Assembly (NCBI RefSeq): GCF_023169885.1
Contig: NZ_AP025516.1
Span: 2,552,501-2,616,500 of the forward strand
Direction of reading: 5' to 3'
DNA length: 64,000 nt
Origin: Desulfofustis limnaeus
GTDB taxonomy: Bacteria > Desulfobacterota > Desulfobulbia > Desulfobulbales > Desulfocapsaceae
A model generated the notes under the pieces. The model was given only the letters and a program-made list of their open reading frames with translations, was not told the DNA's origin and made no database searches. This document shows positions 17,928-27,743 of this stretch, piece by piece. Positions within the stretch are counted from its first letter, which is position 1. Every line of letters starts with the position of its first letter. Position numbers and translations under genes: made by a program.

Positions 17928-18836
17928 ATGACAGTAGACAACACCCATGAAGCGGTCGACAGGGTGACGGCCGAGATTGAAGCGCTCAGACAGGCCAAAC
18001 CCCAACTCGAGGAAGTACTCAAGGCCTTCAGTCCCTTCATCATCATGAGGCAGAGATGGCTGGCAACTCCGGAATTGCGACGCCAGCCGTGGTTCGCTGA
18101 TGAACTTAGACTGGCTGGCGGCATCCCGCTCATCAAACAACGGGATGCGGTCGATGACCTGCTCTGGGAGGCGGCTGCGAGGTTCGCCGTTTCCTCAATC
18201 CATCAAGGTTTTCCCTGGTTTGTCGAAGATACGGCAAAACTGGCCGAAATGCTGGCGACCGGGCAAGCCACCGCGACCGGCTTGCTGGCCGGCCAGGTCT
18301 TCGAGTCCGAGAGCGAATCTGGCAACCCGGCACCTGTCGATCAGATGCAACCGGGAGCCATGCGGCTGTTCCGCAATTTTGGCCGACGGTTCATGCTCAG
18401 CGGTGCCCGCCAGGACCATGAGTCCTTGCTGCAACGTTGTTCCTGGAGCAAGGGGTATTGTCCTCTGTGTGGGGCTCTGCCTCAGGTGGCGGTGCTCGAT
18501 GACCAGGGCCGCAAGCTGCTGGTCTGCCTTGAATGCTCACATAGTTGGTACTTTTCAAGACTATCCTGCCCCGGCTGCGAGCATGAGGATGCGCAGGCGA
18601 GCACCGTGTTTTTCGTGGACGATACAAAAGATGAGACCGCGTTTGTCTGTTCGCAATGCGGTCGCTATCTCCCGACAAAACGGCTATCGCTGGCCCTGAA
18701 GCAGCCCAACTACGACGTCGTGTCACTCGGCCTGATCCATTTGGATATGATTCTCCAGGAAAAAGGCTTTCTGCCCATGTCAGAAGGTATCTGGAACGTC
18801 CTGACGGCGAGTGAGGAACCTGCCGAGCAGCGCTAG
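17928..18836 (+). CDS. fdhE: Formate dehydrogenase accessory protein FdhE
   Basis: 302 residues. The rubredoxin-like C-terminal half shows the CxxC pairs of the family: CPLCGALP, CLECSHSW, CPGCEH and CSQCGRYLP. FdhE is a cytoplasmic iron-binding maturation factor needed for active membrane formate dehydrogenases before Tat export. It lies 108 bp after fdnI on the same strand, beyond a strong palindrome, and so probably belongs to the operon at lower expression. Confidence 0.93.
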   Translation: MTVDNTHEAVDRVTAEIEALRQAKPQLEEVLKAFSPFIIMRQRWLATPELRRQPWFADELRLAGGIPLIKQRDAVDDLLWEAAARFAVSSIHQGFPWFVEDTAKLAEMLATGQATATGLLAGQVFESESESGNPAPVDQMQPGAMRLFRNFGRRFMLSGARQDHESLLQRCSWSKGYCPLCGALPQVAVLDDQGRKLLVCLECSHSWYFSRLSCPGCEHEDAQASTVFFVDDTKDETAFVCSQCGRYLPTKRLSLALKQPNYDVVSLGLIHLDMILQEKGFLPMSEGIWNVLTASEEPAEQR

Positions 18837-18991
18837 CCACTCCCCTTTTGTTCCCCACCACGGGAGGACCGGTAGGTTCCCTGGCCTTCGACAATTATTC
18901 CTTGACGAAGGTTCGTTCACCCGTATATTCATCGGAGCGTATGACATTGTAGCGCTCTTTCCTCTCTCTTTTTCAGGCTTCTATCTCAACC

Positions 18992-19136
18992 AGAAGGGGG
19001 CTTTAAAAATGAGAAATTTCGTTCACGATTGAGGCGCGCAAAATCATTTTACCGCAGACATGCACATGATATTCCGAGGATAAAATGTGATTGCGCAACG
19101 ATGAGATTGGGCGAAATGACTAGTTTTCAAGGTTCC
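18992..19136. repeat. Long imperfect palindromic repeat, copy 2
   Basis: Shares long identical stretches with the repeat at 7701-7850, notably ATAAAATGTGATTGCGCAAC and the following GATGAGATTGGGCGAAATG. It also has the left-arm segment GAGGCGCGCAAAATCATTTT. The two arms pair across a short centre (ACATGCACATGAT). It fills most of the gap between fdhE and ftsH and contains no gene. Confidence 0.75.
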
Positions 19137-19208
19137 CTTTTCGTTTGCCAGCCACGATAGATAGGTGATCGTTTCAATCACTGGATGCGATATGGATCTC
19201 CAGCACTC

Positions 19209-21089
19209 ATGAAAAAAAAAGTGTTTTATCTGTCCGCAGTCGGCACCATCTGCATCATGATGACCGGAGTCGTTCTTTTTGCCTATCTGCTGGAAAGCCG
19301 CAAACCGGTTGTGCCCTACAGCCTCTTTGTCGACCTGGCCCGGGGCGGTGAAATAGATGCGGCGGAATTAAAAGGAAACGCCGTCATCTTCACGGGCACT
19401 GACGGCAGAGTTCTGCAGACGACAACTCCGCTGGTCGCCCATACCCTGGCGCTTCTGGACGAAAAAGAGATCGGCGTGCGCAGCACATCCGAAATACCTC
19501 AGTGGTGGTGGAGCTTCCTCGTCATCACCCTGCCGGTCATTCTGGTTCTCTGGCTGTTATTCTCTCTCAGCCAGAAAAGACAGCCAGCGAACGGGGCCAA
19601 GGAGGGCGACCTGGCTCGCCAGCGGCTCAACCAAATCAATCGAATAACCCGGGTAAACTTCCAGGACGTGGCTGGTATTCCCGAAGTATTGGTTGAAATC
19701 CGGGAGATCGTTGATTTTCTCAACAATATCGAAAAATTCAGCAAGTTGGGAGCCTCCATCCCGAAAGGAGTGTTGCTCCAAGGACCGCCCGGTACCGGCA
19801 AGACCCTGCTGGCCAGAGCCATTGCCGATGAGGCCAGCGTGCCGTTTTATTTTTTCAGTGGCTCAGATTTCGTTGAAATGTTCGTCGGCGTCGGTGCCAG
19901 CCGGGTTCGCGACCTTTTTGCCGAGGCAAAGAAAAACGCACCATGCATCGTCTTCATCGATGAGATCGACGCCGTCGGCCTTCATCGATCCTCCGGAATC
20001 GGTTTGGGTGGTCAGGAAGAAAGAAGCCAGACGCTGAACGCACTGCTCGTGGAAATGGACGGTTTCTCCCGAGAAGACACAATTATCGTACTCGCCGCCA
20101 CCAACCGGCCCGATATCCTTGATCCCGCTCTGCTCCGGCCGGGCCGTTTTGATCGCGTCATTACTATCCTGCCGCCGGATGTGAAAGGTCGCCGACAGAT
20201 TCTTGCCGTCCACGCAAGCAAGATCGCCATGGACCATTCAGTCGATCTCGACGAAGTTGCCCGGTCGACTCCCGGTTTCACCGGGGCCGAACTGGCCAAT
20301 CTGGTCAATGAAGCGGCACTTATCGCCGCCCGGAAGAATCAATCATCCGTTACCGGGGTCGAATTCCACGAGGCCCGCGACCGAATCGTTATCGGTGTCG
20401 AGCGTAAGGGATTCGTCCTTTCCGATGATGACAAGAGAACCATCGCTTTCCATGAAGCCGGCCATGCGGTCCTCGCCCGCTTCCTCCCCCATACCGACCC
20501 TGTCCAAAAAATAACCATCATTCCTAGGGGAAAGGCAATGGGGCACATGCAACAACAGACACTCTCCGAGCGCCAGACTTATACCAGGGACTATCTGCTC
20601 GATCGGTTGACCGTACTGCTCGGGGGCCGGGCTGCCGAAGAGTTGGCTTTGCACCAGGTATCCTCCGGCAGCGAGGACGACCTGCTGCGGGCGACCGACC
20701 TGTCAACCAGGATGATCTGCCAGTGGGGGATGAACGATGTGCTCGGACCGGTCGCCTACGCCAAAAACAGCGACGGATTCCTCGGTGGTCCGAGCGTCGC
20801 TCTGTTCCACGGGCATTTAACGGGAGGAGCGATAGACGCCGAGGTCCGCAAACTCATCGATCACTGCTATCAGCGAGCGAGTAGAACGCTTTCAGAGCAA
20901 CGCTATTACCTGGAGAAGGTAGCCGAAATCCTGCTGCAGACGGAAGCCCTCGACGAAGAGGAGTTGGACATCATCTTCGAGTGTTCGCAAAAATTGCACC
21001 CAACGAACGGGCAGACAGATGAATCGAGCCTAGGCAAGGTGTGCGAGGGTTGTCCGGCCCACGGCCGTTGCTCACCGGTCACCACCTGA
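19209..21089 (+). CDS. ftsH: FtsH-type membrane AAA+ metalloprotease
   Basis: 626 residues from the ATG at 19209. Two N-terminal transmembrane helices (residues 5-25 and about 105-125) flank a periplasmic domain. The AAA+ module has Walker A GPPGTGKT, the pore motif [16 protein letters not shown], Walker [13 protein letters not shown] and the second region of homology with [18 protein letters not shown]. The zinc site is HEAGHAV. It degrades membrane and soluble proteins. The C-terminus is unusual in carrying a cysteine-rich tail ([13 protein letters not shown]). The divergent sequence and position suggest an accessory, stress-type FtsH rather than the housekeeping copy. Confidence 0.93.
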   Translation: MKKKVFYLSAVGTICIMMTGVVLFAYLLESRKPVVPYSLFVDLARGGEIDAAELKGNAVIFTGTDGRVLQTTTPLVAHTLALLDEKEIGVRSTSEIPQWWWSFLVITLPVILVLWLLFSLSQKRQPANGAKEGDLARQRLNQINRITRVNFQDVAGIPEVLVEIREIVDFLNNIEKFSKLGASIPKGVLLQGPPGTGKTLLARAIADEASVPFYFFSGSDFVEMFVGVGASRVRDLFAEAKKNAPCIVFIDEIDAVGLHRSSGIGLGGQEERSQTLNALLVEMDGFSREDTIIVLAATNRPDILDPALLRPGRFDRVITILPPDVKGRRQILAVHASKIAMDHSVDLDEVARSTPGFTGAELANLVNEAALIAARKNQSSVTGVEFHEARDRIVIGVERKGFVLSDDDKRTIAFHEAGHAVLARFLPHTDPVQKITIIPRGKAMGHMQQQTLSERQTYTRDYLLDRLTVLLGGRAAEELALHQVSSGSEDDLLRATDLSTRMICQWGMNDVLGPVAYAKNSDGFLGGPSVALFHGHLTGGAIDAEVRKLIDHCYQRASRTLSEQRYYLEKVAEILLQTEALDEEELDIIFECSQKLHPTNGQTDESSLGKVCEGCPAHGRCSPVTT

Positions 21090-21351
21090 ACTTCTTTTCC
21101 GCTCCGCCGCTACCGATTTCTCCTCTTTCCCCCCAGCCAGCTGCCCCGCGATCCTCTGAAAAATCGACAAAAGGCACACTTTTCCCTTGTTTTCGCGAGC
21201 AAGCCCATGATACATTGTGGCATTTTATAATGCTGACAGCGCTCGCATATTTCGCACAACACGCTTATAGCGACTCACGGTGTCAGTGCAAGTTCTGATG
21301 ATCGTTCATCACGGTGGGTGGTTGAGAGAAACCGAAGACAAAGAGGGGAGC

Positions 21352-21570
21352 ATGATAGCGAATCAGACAAAAGTTGAGCAGCGACAGGAAGTAGCGGTTA
21401 CCGACGGGCTGGGAACCGTCGTTTTTCAAGGAGTTTTCTATGGATCCGGCCTGTTTGGAACGGTTCTGGTCGGCGCCTGGGCTGCCAGTTGTCTGGTGGG
21501 GGGTATGATCGCTGCCGGTGGTCCGGCAAAACTAGCTCTCAGCTGGTTTCAGGCTACCACGGGTATATAA
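21352..21570 (+). CDS. Small single-helix membrane protein
   Basis: 72 residues from the ATG at 21352, with GAGGGGA 4 bp upstream. A polar N-terminus is followed by a Gly-rich hydrophobic stretch (FQGVFYGSGLFGTVLVGAWAASCLVGGMIAAG). No family is recognised. It lies 262 bp after ftsH and is convergent with the uspA gene. Confidence 0.45.
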   Translation: MIANQTKVEQRQEVAVTDGLGTVVFQGVFYGSGLFGTVLVGAWAASCLVGGMIAAGGPAKLALSWFQATTGI

Positions 21571-21692
21571 CCGGGCATATAACGAAGCCTATCGGGCCAG
21601 CCACCGTCCTGCCAGCTCCTTCCCAAGCGCTATCGGCACCGTCCATCGCGAACATGCTGGGCACACGGTACCGATACCTGGGTGAGAGGGCC

Positions 21693-22667
21693 TCACCTAT
21701 CCACGTGTACCGGTGTTACGAAACCAGGCGGTTTGATGGCCAGTACGGAACAGGTGAGCTGATCGAGAATGGTCTCGGCGGTATTGCCGATGAATAGCCC
21801 AGAAATGCCGGTTCGGGCGACCGTCCCCATGACCACGATATCCGCCCGTAATGTGGCCGCCACCTCAGGGATCGCTTTCTTCGCCGATCCCTGAGGCAAA
21901 TGGAGGCTGGGAGAGAGATACTCATACCCCTCATCACCCATCCAGCCGCGTAGCTGTTCGAGCAGCCGAAGGAACTCCCCCTTGTGGCGCTCATATTCTC
22001 TTTCAACATAGTTGGTCAAACCAGAGGGCGATACGCCGCCCCGAGACGTTATGCTTTTTTTCCCGAGGGCCTCCCAGGCATGAACGATGTGCAGGGACGC
22101 AAAGTCTGACAGCGCCAGCGAGGCGGCCAAAGATAACACCTCTCGATTCAGCTCCTGCTCGGCAGGGTTGGGAGTATACAGATCGAAATCAACCGCCGCT
22201 AAAATCGTGCTGTAGAGCGGTTTCTCCGGCATCCTGATCAGCCAAACCGGGCATGGGCACTTGCGGAGAAGGTGCAGATCATCACTGCCGAAAAGCCGAT
22301 TGGTCCAACTCGGATTCTCCGCCGGTTTGATGAGCAGATCGTAGCCGTTTTTCAATACGGCCCCTATGGCCTCCAGATAGACCCGACCGACCAGCACCTC
22401 AATGCGGATCTTCAGGCGTTCGGAGTAAGGACCGAGCATGGATTCCAGCATCGCGCGCCGATCGGACTCCTCCGTTCCCGGCTGCTCGTCGACCGGCAGA
22501 TCTCCCGGAAACAGGCCGATACCAACGGGGAATGGTGGTGGCGGGATGACATCGACCACGGTCAGATTCGCCTGGTTGTTTTGCGCCAATGACACCGCCC
22601 GCTCCAAAGCGGATGTCTGGTCCACGCTCGACTCGTTCAGGTAGAGGATGTTTTTGAAACGTTTCAT
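21693..22667 (-). CDS. Tandem-domain universal stress protein
   Basis: 324 residues from the ATG at 22667 (TGAGG ribosome site). Two Usp domains are present, about 1-145 and 150-310. The second has the ATP-binding-type ending VMGTVARTGISGLFIGNTAETIL. UspA-family proteins bind nucleotides and mediate stress survival in the cytoplasm. It starts 31 bp after the KefB/C-like gene on the same strand, so the pair forms an operon. Usp proteins with two domains beside antiporters often act as regulatory partners, which is an inference here. Confidence 0.92.
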   Translation of the reverse strand: MKRFKNILYLNESSVDQTSALERAVSLAQNNQANLTVVDVIPPPPFPVGIGLFPGDLPVDEQPGTEESDRRAMLESMLGPYSERLKIRIEVLVGRVYLEAIGAVLKNGYDLLIKPAENPSWTNRLFGSDDLHLLRKCPCPVWLIRMPEKPLYSTILAAVDFDLYTPNPAEQELNREVLSLAASLALSDFASLHIVHAWEALGKKSITSRGGVSPSGLTNYVEREYERHKGEFLRLLEQLRGWMGDEGYEYLSPSLHLPQGSAKKAIPEVAATLRADIVVMGTVARTGISGLFIGNTAETILDQLTCSVLAIKPPGFVTPVHVDR

Positions 22668-22698
22668 GGATAGCCTCACAACGCAAAGTGATCAACCA

Positions 22699-24855
22699 TC
22701 AGACAGGGGCCCGCTTCTTCAGTTCTTCGATGACTCCAGCCTTACCGATAACAATCAGACAATCGCCCCCCTGCAAGCGCTCCGTGGGGTTGATTGTGGT
22801 TATCTGCTTCTCGCCCCGACGAATACCGACTAAAGTGGCGCCGAACCTTTGTCGAAAAAGCAGCTCAATCAATGACTTGCCGGAAATATCCGAGGTTTTT
22901 GCAACCTTGATCTCGGCAATTTCAAAACGGTCCGCATCGTCTGCGCCCCCCTCCTGGACCTCTCTTTTGTTGAGCGTGCTCTCAGCATCTTTCAGCCCTG
23001 CCGGCTGGCCCATGAGCAGCAGCCGGTCCGCCGGAAAAATCCGAAAATCCGGCTTCGGTTCGTAAATAATGCGACCGCCTCGACTGACCGCCAGGATGGC
23101 AATCCCCGAATCCGACAGCGGTAGCTCCCTGATGGTCTGGCCGGCCGAGGTGGCATCAGAACGGATGCGCAACTCGAGAAACGAAACCGGCCAATCGACA
23201 CTTTCCGGAAGAAAGTCCATGGCATAGGTCAGCGCGTCGGCTGCTTGTTCCGTCGCGTCCTTAAACGGTCGAAACACCAGATGGGCGCCGGCGTTCTCAT
23301 AATCGGCGGCTTCCGGACTATGCGTCGCCGTCAAGGCCACCTTACCGGTGTAACCGTTCTTCTTGAGATTATGGAGCAACGCCAGGTTCATCTCCCGGGA
23401 ACGGACAGTACTGATCACCCATCGTGCCTTCTGCAAGGGCAATTGCTCGTGCATCTCCGGGTCGGCCATATCTCCGTAAAGAACTGACACCCCCCTCCGA
23501 CGCCATTTGGTGAGCGCACCTGGGTCGAAATCGATCCCCACGACACTGTTTTTTCGGCGGAGGAGATGCTCCATCAAGCCGCTGCCATAATTACCGAGTC
23601 CCACCAGAATGACGTCGACCGGTTCAGTCTCTGCAAACGTATCGATGGCCGCCTCACGGTAAGGATTTCGTCTCTCAAAAACCTTCAATGGCTCGGCGAA
23701 AAAGCGGTAGAGCGGATATGAATAGAGGATCATATAGGTGGACAAGGAGATGGTCACCACACCCACCAGGGTGATCAAGCCCACCGTCTCTTCGGTGATG
23801 TGCCCGATGCTCAATCCCAGCGCTGCCACAATAAGCGAAAATTCACTTATTTGAGCAACCGTGAGACCGGCTAGAAACGCGGTACGACGGCGATAGCCCA
23901 TCACTCCCATGATGACCAGAACAATCAGCGGGTTGCCGATGAGTACAAAAAGGGAAAAGATCAGCGATGCCCCCAGCTGCGCCCCCACCATCGACCAATC
24001 CAGACGGGCGCCCAGATCAATGAAGAAAAATAGAAGGAGAAAGTCCCGGAGGCTCGTCAGCCGAGCCCCGATCGAATCCCTGAATTCGGTTGAGGCCAGA
24101 GAAACTCCGGCCATGAAGGCGCCGACCTCCTTGCTGAACCCCAACAGCTCGCTGACCGCGCCAAACAGGACTGCCCAGGCAATGGCGAACAGCATCAACA
24201 ATTCCAACGAGTGGGCGAGGCGCTGAACCAGAGAAGGAATGACGTATTTCATCAGCAGCGCGACACCGCCCAATACCCCCAGCCCTTTTACCCCGATCAC
24301 CACGAATGAAAGGTAACCCGCACCGTCTTCGCCTACTGACGCCCCCAGCGTCGTCAAACCGACCAGCGCCAAAATGGCGGCGATATCCTGTACGATCAGA
24401 AACCCGAGGGCTATCTGGCCATGCAGAGAGTCGATCTCTTTCTTGTCCGACAACAGCTTCACGATAATGATCGTACTCGAAAACGTCAGTGCAACCGAGA
24501 CATAGGCGGCGCTGAGATAGGACATACCCAGGCCGATAGCGATGAAAAACCCGATCAGTGAAGTGAAAACGATCTGCCCCAGGCCGGTCGCCAAGGCGAC
24601 GGGGCCGGTGGTTCGAATCAGGTTCAGGTCGAGCTTGAGCCCAACAATAAAGAGCAGCAGAGCGATACCGATATGGGCCAGCAGCTCGATCTGTTCGTAG
24701 CTGTGTATGATGCCGAGAAAAGATGGTCCGGCCAGGATCCCCGTGGCCAGAAACATGATAATCAACGGCTGCCGCAACTTCTGCCCGACCATGCCGGTCA
24801 ACGTCGCAAGACCTAAAATGGCAGCGATTTCAATAAATACATTCCCTACGTGCAT
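22699..24855 (-). CDS. KefB/KefC-like monovalent cation:proton antiporter
   Basis: 718 residues. A CPA2 transporter core occupies residues 1-385 (12 or more helices, with LTFSSTIIIVKLLSDKKEIDSLHGQIALGFLIVQDIAAILALV containing the conserved Asp). A TrkA-N Rossmann domain follows (VDVILVGLGNYGSGLMEHLLRRKNSVVGIDFD), and then two TrkA-C domains (around 560-630 and 645-715). It would exchange K+ or Na+ for H+ under nucleotide or redox control at the inner membrane. It is co-transcribed with the Usp gene downstream. Confidence 0.92.
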   Translation of the reverse strand: MHVGNVFIEIAAILGLATLTGMVGQKLRQPLIIMFLATGILAGPSFLGIIHSYEQIELLAHIGIALLLFIVGLKLDLNLIRTTGPVALATGLGQIVFTSLIGFFIAIGLGMSYLSAAYVSVALTFSSTIIIVKLLSDKKEIDSLHGQIALGFLIVQDIAAILALVGLTTLGASVGEDGAGYLSFVVIGVKGLGVLGGVALLMKYVIPSLVQRLAHSLELLMLFAIAWAVLFGAVSELLGFSKEVGAFMAGVSLASTEFRDSIGARLTSLRDFLLLFFFIDLGARLDWSMVGAQLGASLIFSLFVLIGNPLIVLVIMGVMGYRRRTAFLAGLTVAQISEFSLIVAALGLSIGHITEETVGLITLVGVVTISLSTYMILYSYPLYRFFAEPLKVFERRNPYREAAIDTFAETEPVDVILVGLGNYGSGLMEHLLRRKNSVVGIDFDPGALTKWRRRGVSVLYGDMADPEMHEQLPLQKARWVISTVRSREMNLALLHNLKKNGYTGKVALTATHSPEAADYENAGAHLVFRPFKDATEQAADALTYAMDFLPESVDWPVSFLELRIRSDATSAGQTIRELPLSDSGIAILAVSRGGRIIYEPKPDFRIFPADRLLLMGQPAGLKDAESTLNKREVQEGGADDADRFEIAEIKVAKTSDISGKSLIELLFRQRFGATLVGIRRGEKQITTINPTERLQGGDCLIVIGKAGVIEELKKRAPV

Positions 24856-24998
24856 CTTGTATCATCCTATGTCAGCCTCATAGCAAACATCCACACAAAC
24901 CTCGATCGCATCGTACCATAGCAGAGAGCCGCATGCATGTTGTCACTGCCCTTTATTTCAGGCACCGACAGCCTAAAAACGATTCATCCGGGCGAGAC

Positions 24999-25050
24999 TT
25001 GAGGGGAGCTTGAAAAATGAGAACTTTCGTTCAAGATCGAGACGCGCACG
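24999..25050. repeat. Long palindromic repeat, copy 3 (left half only)
   Basis: TTGAGGGGAGCTTGAAAAAT and GAACTTTCGTTCAAGATCGA match the left arm of the repeats at 7701 and 18992, but the core and right arm are missing. It is a truncated relic. It lies between the antiporter and short-chain dehydrogenase genes. A short duplication of GTGACCCTTTTTT follows at 25073-25098. Confidence 0.6.
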
Positions 25051-25119
25051 AAAAACAGCAAAATACAAGACGTGACCCTTTTTTGTGACCCTTTTTTGCT
25101 TGCCCCGAAAGCGAGTCCG

Positions 25120-25875
25120 TCAGGGTACGTGGCGGATATCGTATATTCCACCGGTCTCTATTTCTTCGCTCAGGAACAGGCGAAGGATATTTTCTGCAGC
25201 CGCATCCGGCGACGTTAACAGGCCCTTTTCGTGAAGCGCTATGAACCTGTTCCGGTTCGGGAAGTCCTCTTCAGCCGTGTTGCGGATGCTCTCCTGCATG
25301 GCCGTGTCCACGATGCCCGGCGCTACGGCGATGATCTTTACCGGATTCGCCATGTTTTTCTGTTCAAGGCCCACACAACGGGTGAACATGTCGAGGCCGG
25401 CCTTTGTGGTACAGTAGGCCCCCCACCCGACATATGGGTTCCGGGCCGCACCGCTTGAGATATTGAGAATCCGCCGGTCAACGGGCAGATCTGCCGTGTA
25501 TTCGATAAATGCCGAAGTCAGCAGCATGGGTGCCGCCAGGTTGATGTGCAGCGCCGCCCTCACGGCTGCCGAGGACGAGCGTCCGACGGGCTGGACGGGG
25601 GCCACCGTGCCTGCGTTGTTTATCAGGGCCATGCGGGTTGCCGTGGCGGTGTCCACCGCGCCCTTCACCCGCTTCACCAGGCCATTGATGCCTGCCGTAT
25701 CCTCGAGGTCATAGGTAAGGTATTCGAGGAAAATCCCTTTTTCCCGGGCCTGGTCCATGAGGCCTTCATTTCTTGTCCGCGATATGCAGAACAGCGCGTT
25801 TCCCTCCTGAAGAAGCTGTCTGGCAAAACTTTCCCCCAATCCACGCGACGTTCCAGTAATGATGTAGTAGTTCAT
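25120..25875 (-). CDS. Short-chain dehydrogenase/reductase
   Basis: 251 residues from the ATG at 25875 (AAGGAGGGG ribosome site). It has the Rossmann motif TGTSRGLGESFA (residues 8-19), the NNAG motif, a catalytic Ser in ILNISSGAARNP and the YCTTK catalytic Tyr/Lys pair. The overall pattern resembles the sepiapterin reductase / benzil reductase (YueD-like) branch of NAD(P)H-dependent SDRs. The substrate cannot be told from sequence. It appears monocistronic. Confidence 0.9.
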   Translation of the reverse strand: MNYYIITGTSRGLGESFARQLLQEGNALFCISRTRNEGLMDQAREKGIFLEYLTYDLEDTAGINGLVKRVKGAVDTATATRMALINNAGTVAPVQPVGRSSSAAVRAALHINLAAPMLLTSAFIEYTADLPVDRRILNISSGAARNPYVGWGAYCTTKAGLDMFTRCVGLEQKNMANPVKIIAVAPGIVDTAMQESIRNTAEEDFPNRNRFIALHEKGLLTSPDAAAENILRLFLSEEIETGGIYDIRHVP

Positions 25876-26118
25876 GGTGCCCCTCCTTGTTGGGATTACC
25901 AGCGATCTCCCCGTCACTGGGAATGTCCCCGATGTCAACAACGCTCACCCGCTGTTCTTCCAATCAGGCAGAGCTTGCTCCCATCCGGCAAACGCAGAGT
26001 ACGTCCCAGGTCAAGAAGCTATGCAGAAAAGAGACAGGGCGCACGGCTGAGTACCCATTGCACGCAGATACGATGACGTATCACGTCGCCGCTACGCTGC
26101 ACACGTATCGTTGCTCTG

Positions 26119-26781
26119 TCATGGGAGCCAGCGCGGCACCTCCTGTTTACCCCGGGGAGAGAGGTCATAGACTCCCACCGCAGTCCTGTCGAACCACCCG
26201 TAGACATCCCGGTACATCATTTCTCTCGCTTTGGGTTCAGCCAGGGCCGCGGCGACGATGGCCGCTCTGGTCGGGCCTTCGTTCTGGAGAAATCGGGCAA
26301 TCGCCAGCACTCTTTGCCGGTAGGCGGTCATGACCCCGGTTCGCTTGTCCTTGCCGCCACAAGCGGGGTCTCCGACCCGTCTTGAAAACTCACCGAGCAG
26401 ACGCCCCCGGCGCTGGGTCGACTGACGAGGTCGGTAAACGCCGGGATCGACGAGCACGCTGACGAAGCTGTCGGCCCGGTTACCATTGGCGACGAGCAAC
26501 CCCAAGCCGAGCATCTTGAAGAGCTTGAAAATCTGCCGCCGCCGCCTGGTCAGCAACCTGCTCGTGTTCGGTATGCAGACATACACCGTCGGTGACAGCG
26601 ATAGCCGCTCGACCGCCTGGAGGACCACCTCAAGATTGAGGGACAACTTGAGTTCGACGATAACCGGTGTTTCGCCGGGACGCACCGCTACGACGTCACA
26701 ATCCTGAATCTCGCCCTTGACTTCATAATCCTGAGATTCGAGAAATCGCTTCACCGGCGAATAGAGATCGACTTCTTTCAT
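26119..26781 (-). CDS. DUF2161-type protein with PD-(D/E)XK-like fold
   Basis: 220 residues from the ATG at 26781 (MKEVDLYSPVKRFLESQDYEVKGE). The N-terminal third has the nuclease-like pattern DVVAVRPGETPVIVELKLS, where D and ExK sit as in PD-(D/E)XK enzymes. The DUF2161 family is annotated as putative phosphodiesterase, but no activity is established. The C-terminal half is basic and wHTH-like (NEGPTRAAIVAAALAEPKAREMMYRDVYGWFDR). It stands alone. An upstream start at 26820 is possible. Confidence 0.78.
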   Translation of the reverse strand: MKEVDLYSPVKRFLESQDYEVKGEIQDCDVVAVRPGETPVIVELKLSLNLEVVLQAVERLSLSPTVYVCIPNTSRLLTRRRRQIFKLFKMLGLGLLVANGNRADSFVSVLVDPGVYRPRQSTQRRGRLLGEFSRRVGDPACGGKDKRTGVMTAYRQRVLAIARFLQNEGPTRAAIVAAALAEPKAREMMYRDVYGWFDRTAVGVYDLSPRGKQEVPRWLP

Positions 26782-26908
26782 GCCACGCTCACGGTAAGGA
26801 AAAAGGGAGGACAATCCCATTTATGGTCAGCGGGCATCACTGCGTCTGCTGGTATTCCCTTCGGCAACGGCGGAGCACAGCAAACCACTTGGCCGATGGC
26901 TGAGAAGA

Positions 26909-27514
26909 TCAAGCACTTGTCCTGCCAACCCTTTCACAGATACCTACGGCCAAGGCATACATGACATCCAGCGCGAATTGTTCTGCGAGTGTTCGATCAT
27001 ACAAAAGCCTCGATTCAGCCGGGAACTCATCGTCCCCGGCCCAGTAAAGGATCGCAACGGAAACTCGTGGGGCAATGGTGAAGGCAAACGCGGCATCGGC
27101 TAACTCAAGGGGCGTTCCCATGAGCTGTTCACAGACATTATTAAAGCTGTCGATATCATTTCCAAATCTGTCGGTGATCAAATTGGTTGGGATGTCGTGA
27201 GGCCCGCGAAAGAAGGTGGCGCCACCGGGAATATCCTTTTCTGAGATCCACTCCTGGACAGGCTCGATTTCTTTCGCTCGAAGTAGATAATGGATGATAA
27301 ACAGATCAAGATAGGGGTGAAATGGAGCGCGACCATCGGCAACGTATGTGATTCTTGCCTGGTCTGGATAGATGTTGCATTGTTTTCCCCACACCGTTAC
27401 GGCATAACACCTGTCCGTATCGTCGTACTCACTTAACGCTCTTCTGCATACATCGAGCGGGTCCTGCCTTGCGAGTTCCTGGAAATAGGTTTTGTCGATC
27501 AATTCTGTCATCAT
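26909..27514 (-). CDS. DUF3786 protein
   Basis: 201 residues. The sequence matches the DUF3786 pattern of deltaproteobacteria and acetogens: a central HPYLDLFIIHYLLRA, then GGATFFRGPHDIP, and a late segment PRVSVAILYWAGDDEFPAESRLLYD. The family often neighbours corrinoid or Fe-S genes, but its function is unknown. The ribosome site AAGAGAC is close to the ATG. It is not obviously linked to its neighbours here. Confidence 0.82.
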   Translation of the reverse strand: MMTELIDKTYFQELARQDPLDVCRRALSEYDDTDRCYAVTVWGKQCNIYPDQARITYVADGRAPFHPYLDLFIIHYLLRAKEIEPVQEWISEKDIPGGATFFRGPHDIPTNLITDRFGNDIDSFNNVCEQLMGTPLELADAAFAFTIAPRVSVAILYWAGDDEFPAESRLLYDRTLAEQFALDVMYALAVGICERVGRTSA

Positions 27515-27743
27515 GTCTCTTTTTCAGTACCGGTCATCAGTTTCAGCCGTGTCCATGTGTCGGCGGTCACACCTTGGATCTACGCGTTCTATCTTCGATG
27601 AATCGCTATCCACTTACGCCTTTCGTCAAGAATAGGGCATGATATACAGCCCGGTCGGCCCGGTCAGCCGAGCCATAGCAGGGAAAGGTGATCCCTTCCA
27701 ATTCATTTCATAGCCAGTGAACATACCAATAGCCTGTTTTCTC

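Noticed and set aside
25073-25098. Direct repeat GTGACCCTTTTTT twice in tandem
   Set aside because: A short 13-bp duplication next to the repeat relic; without further copies it has no clear meaning.
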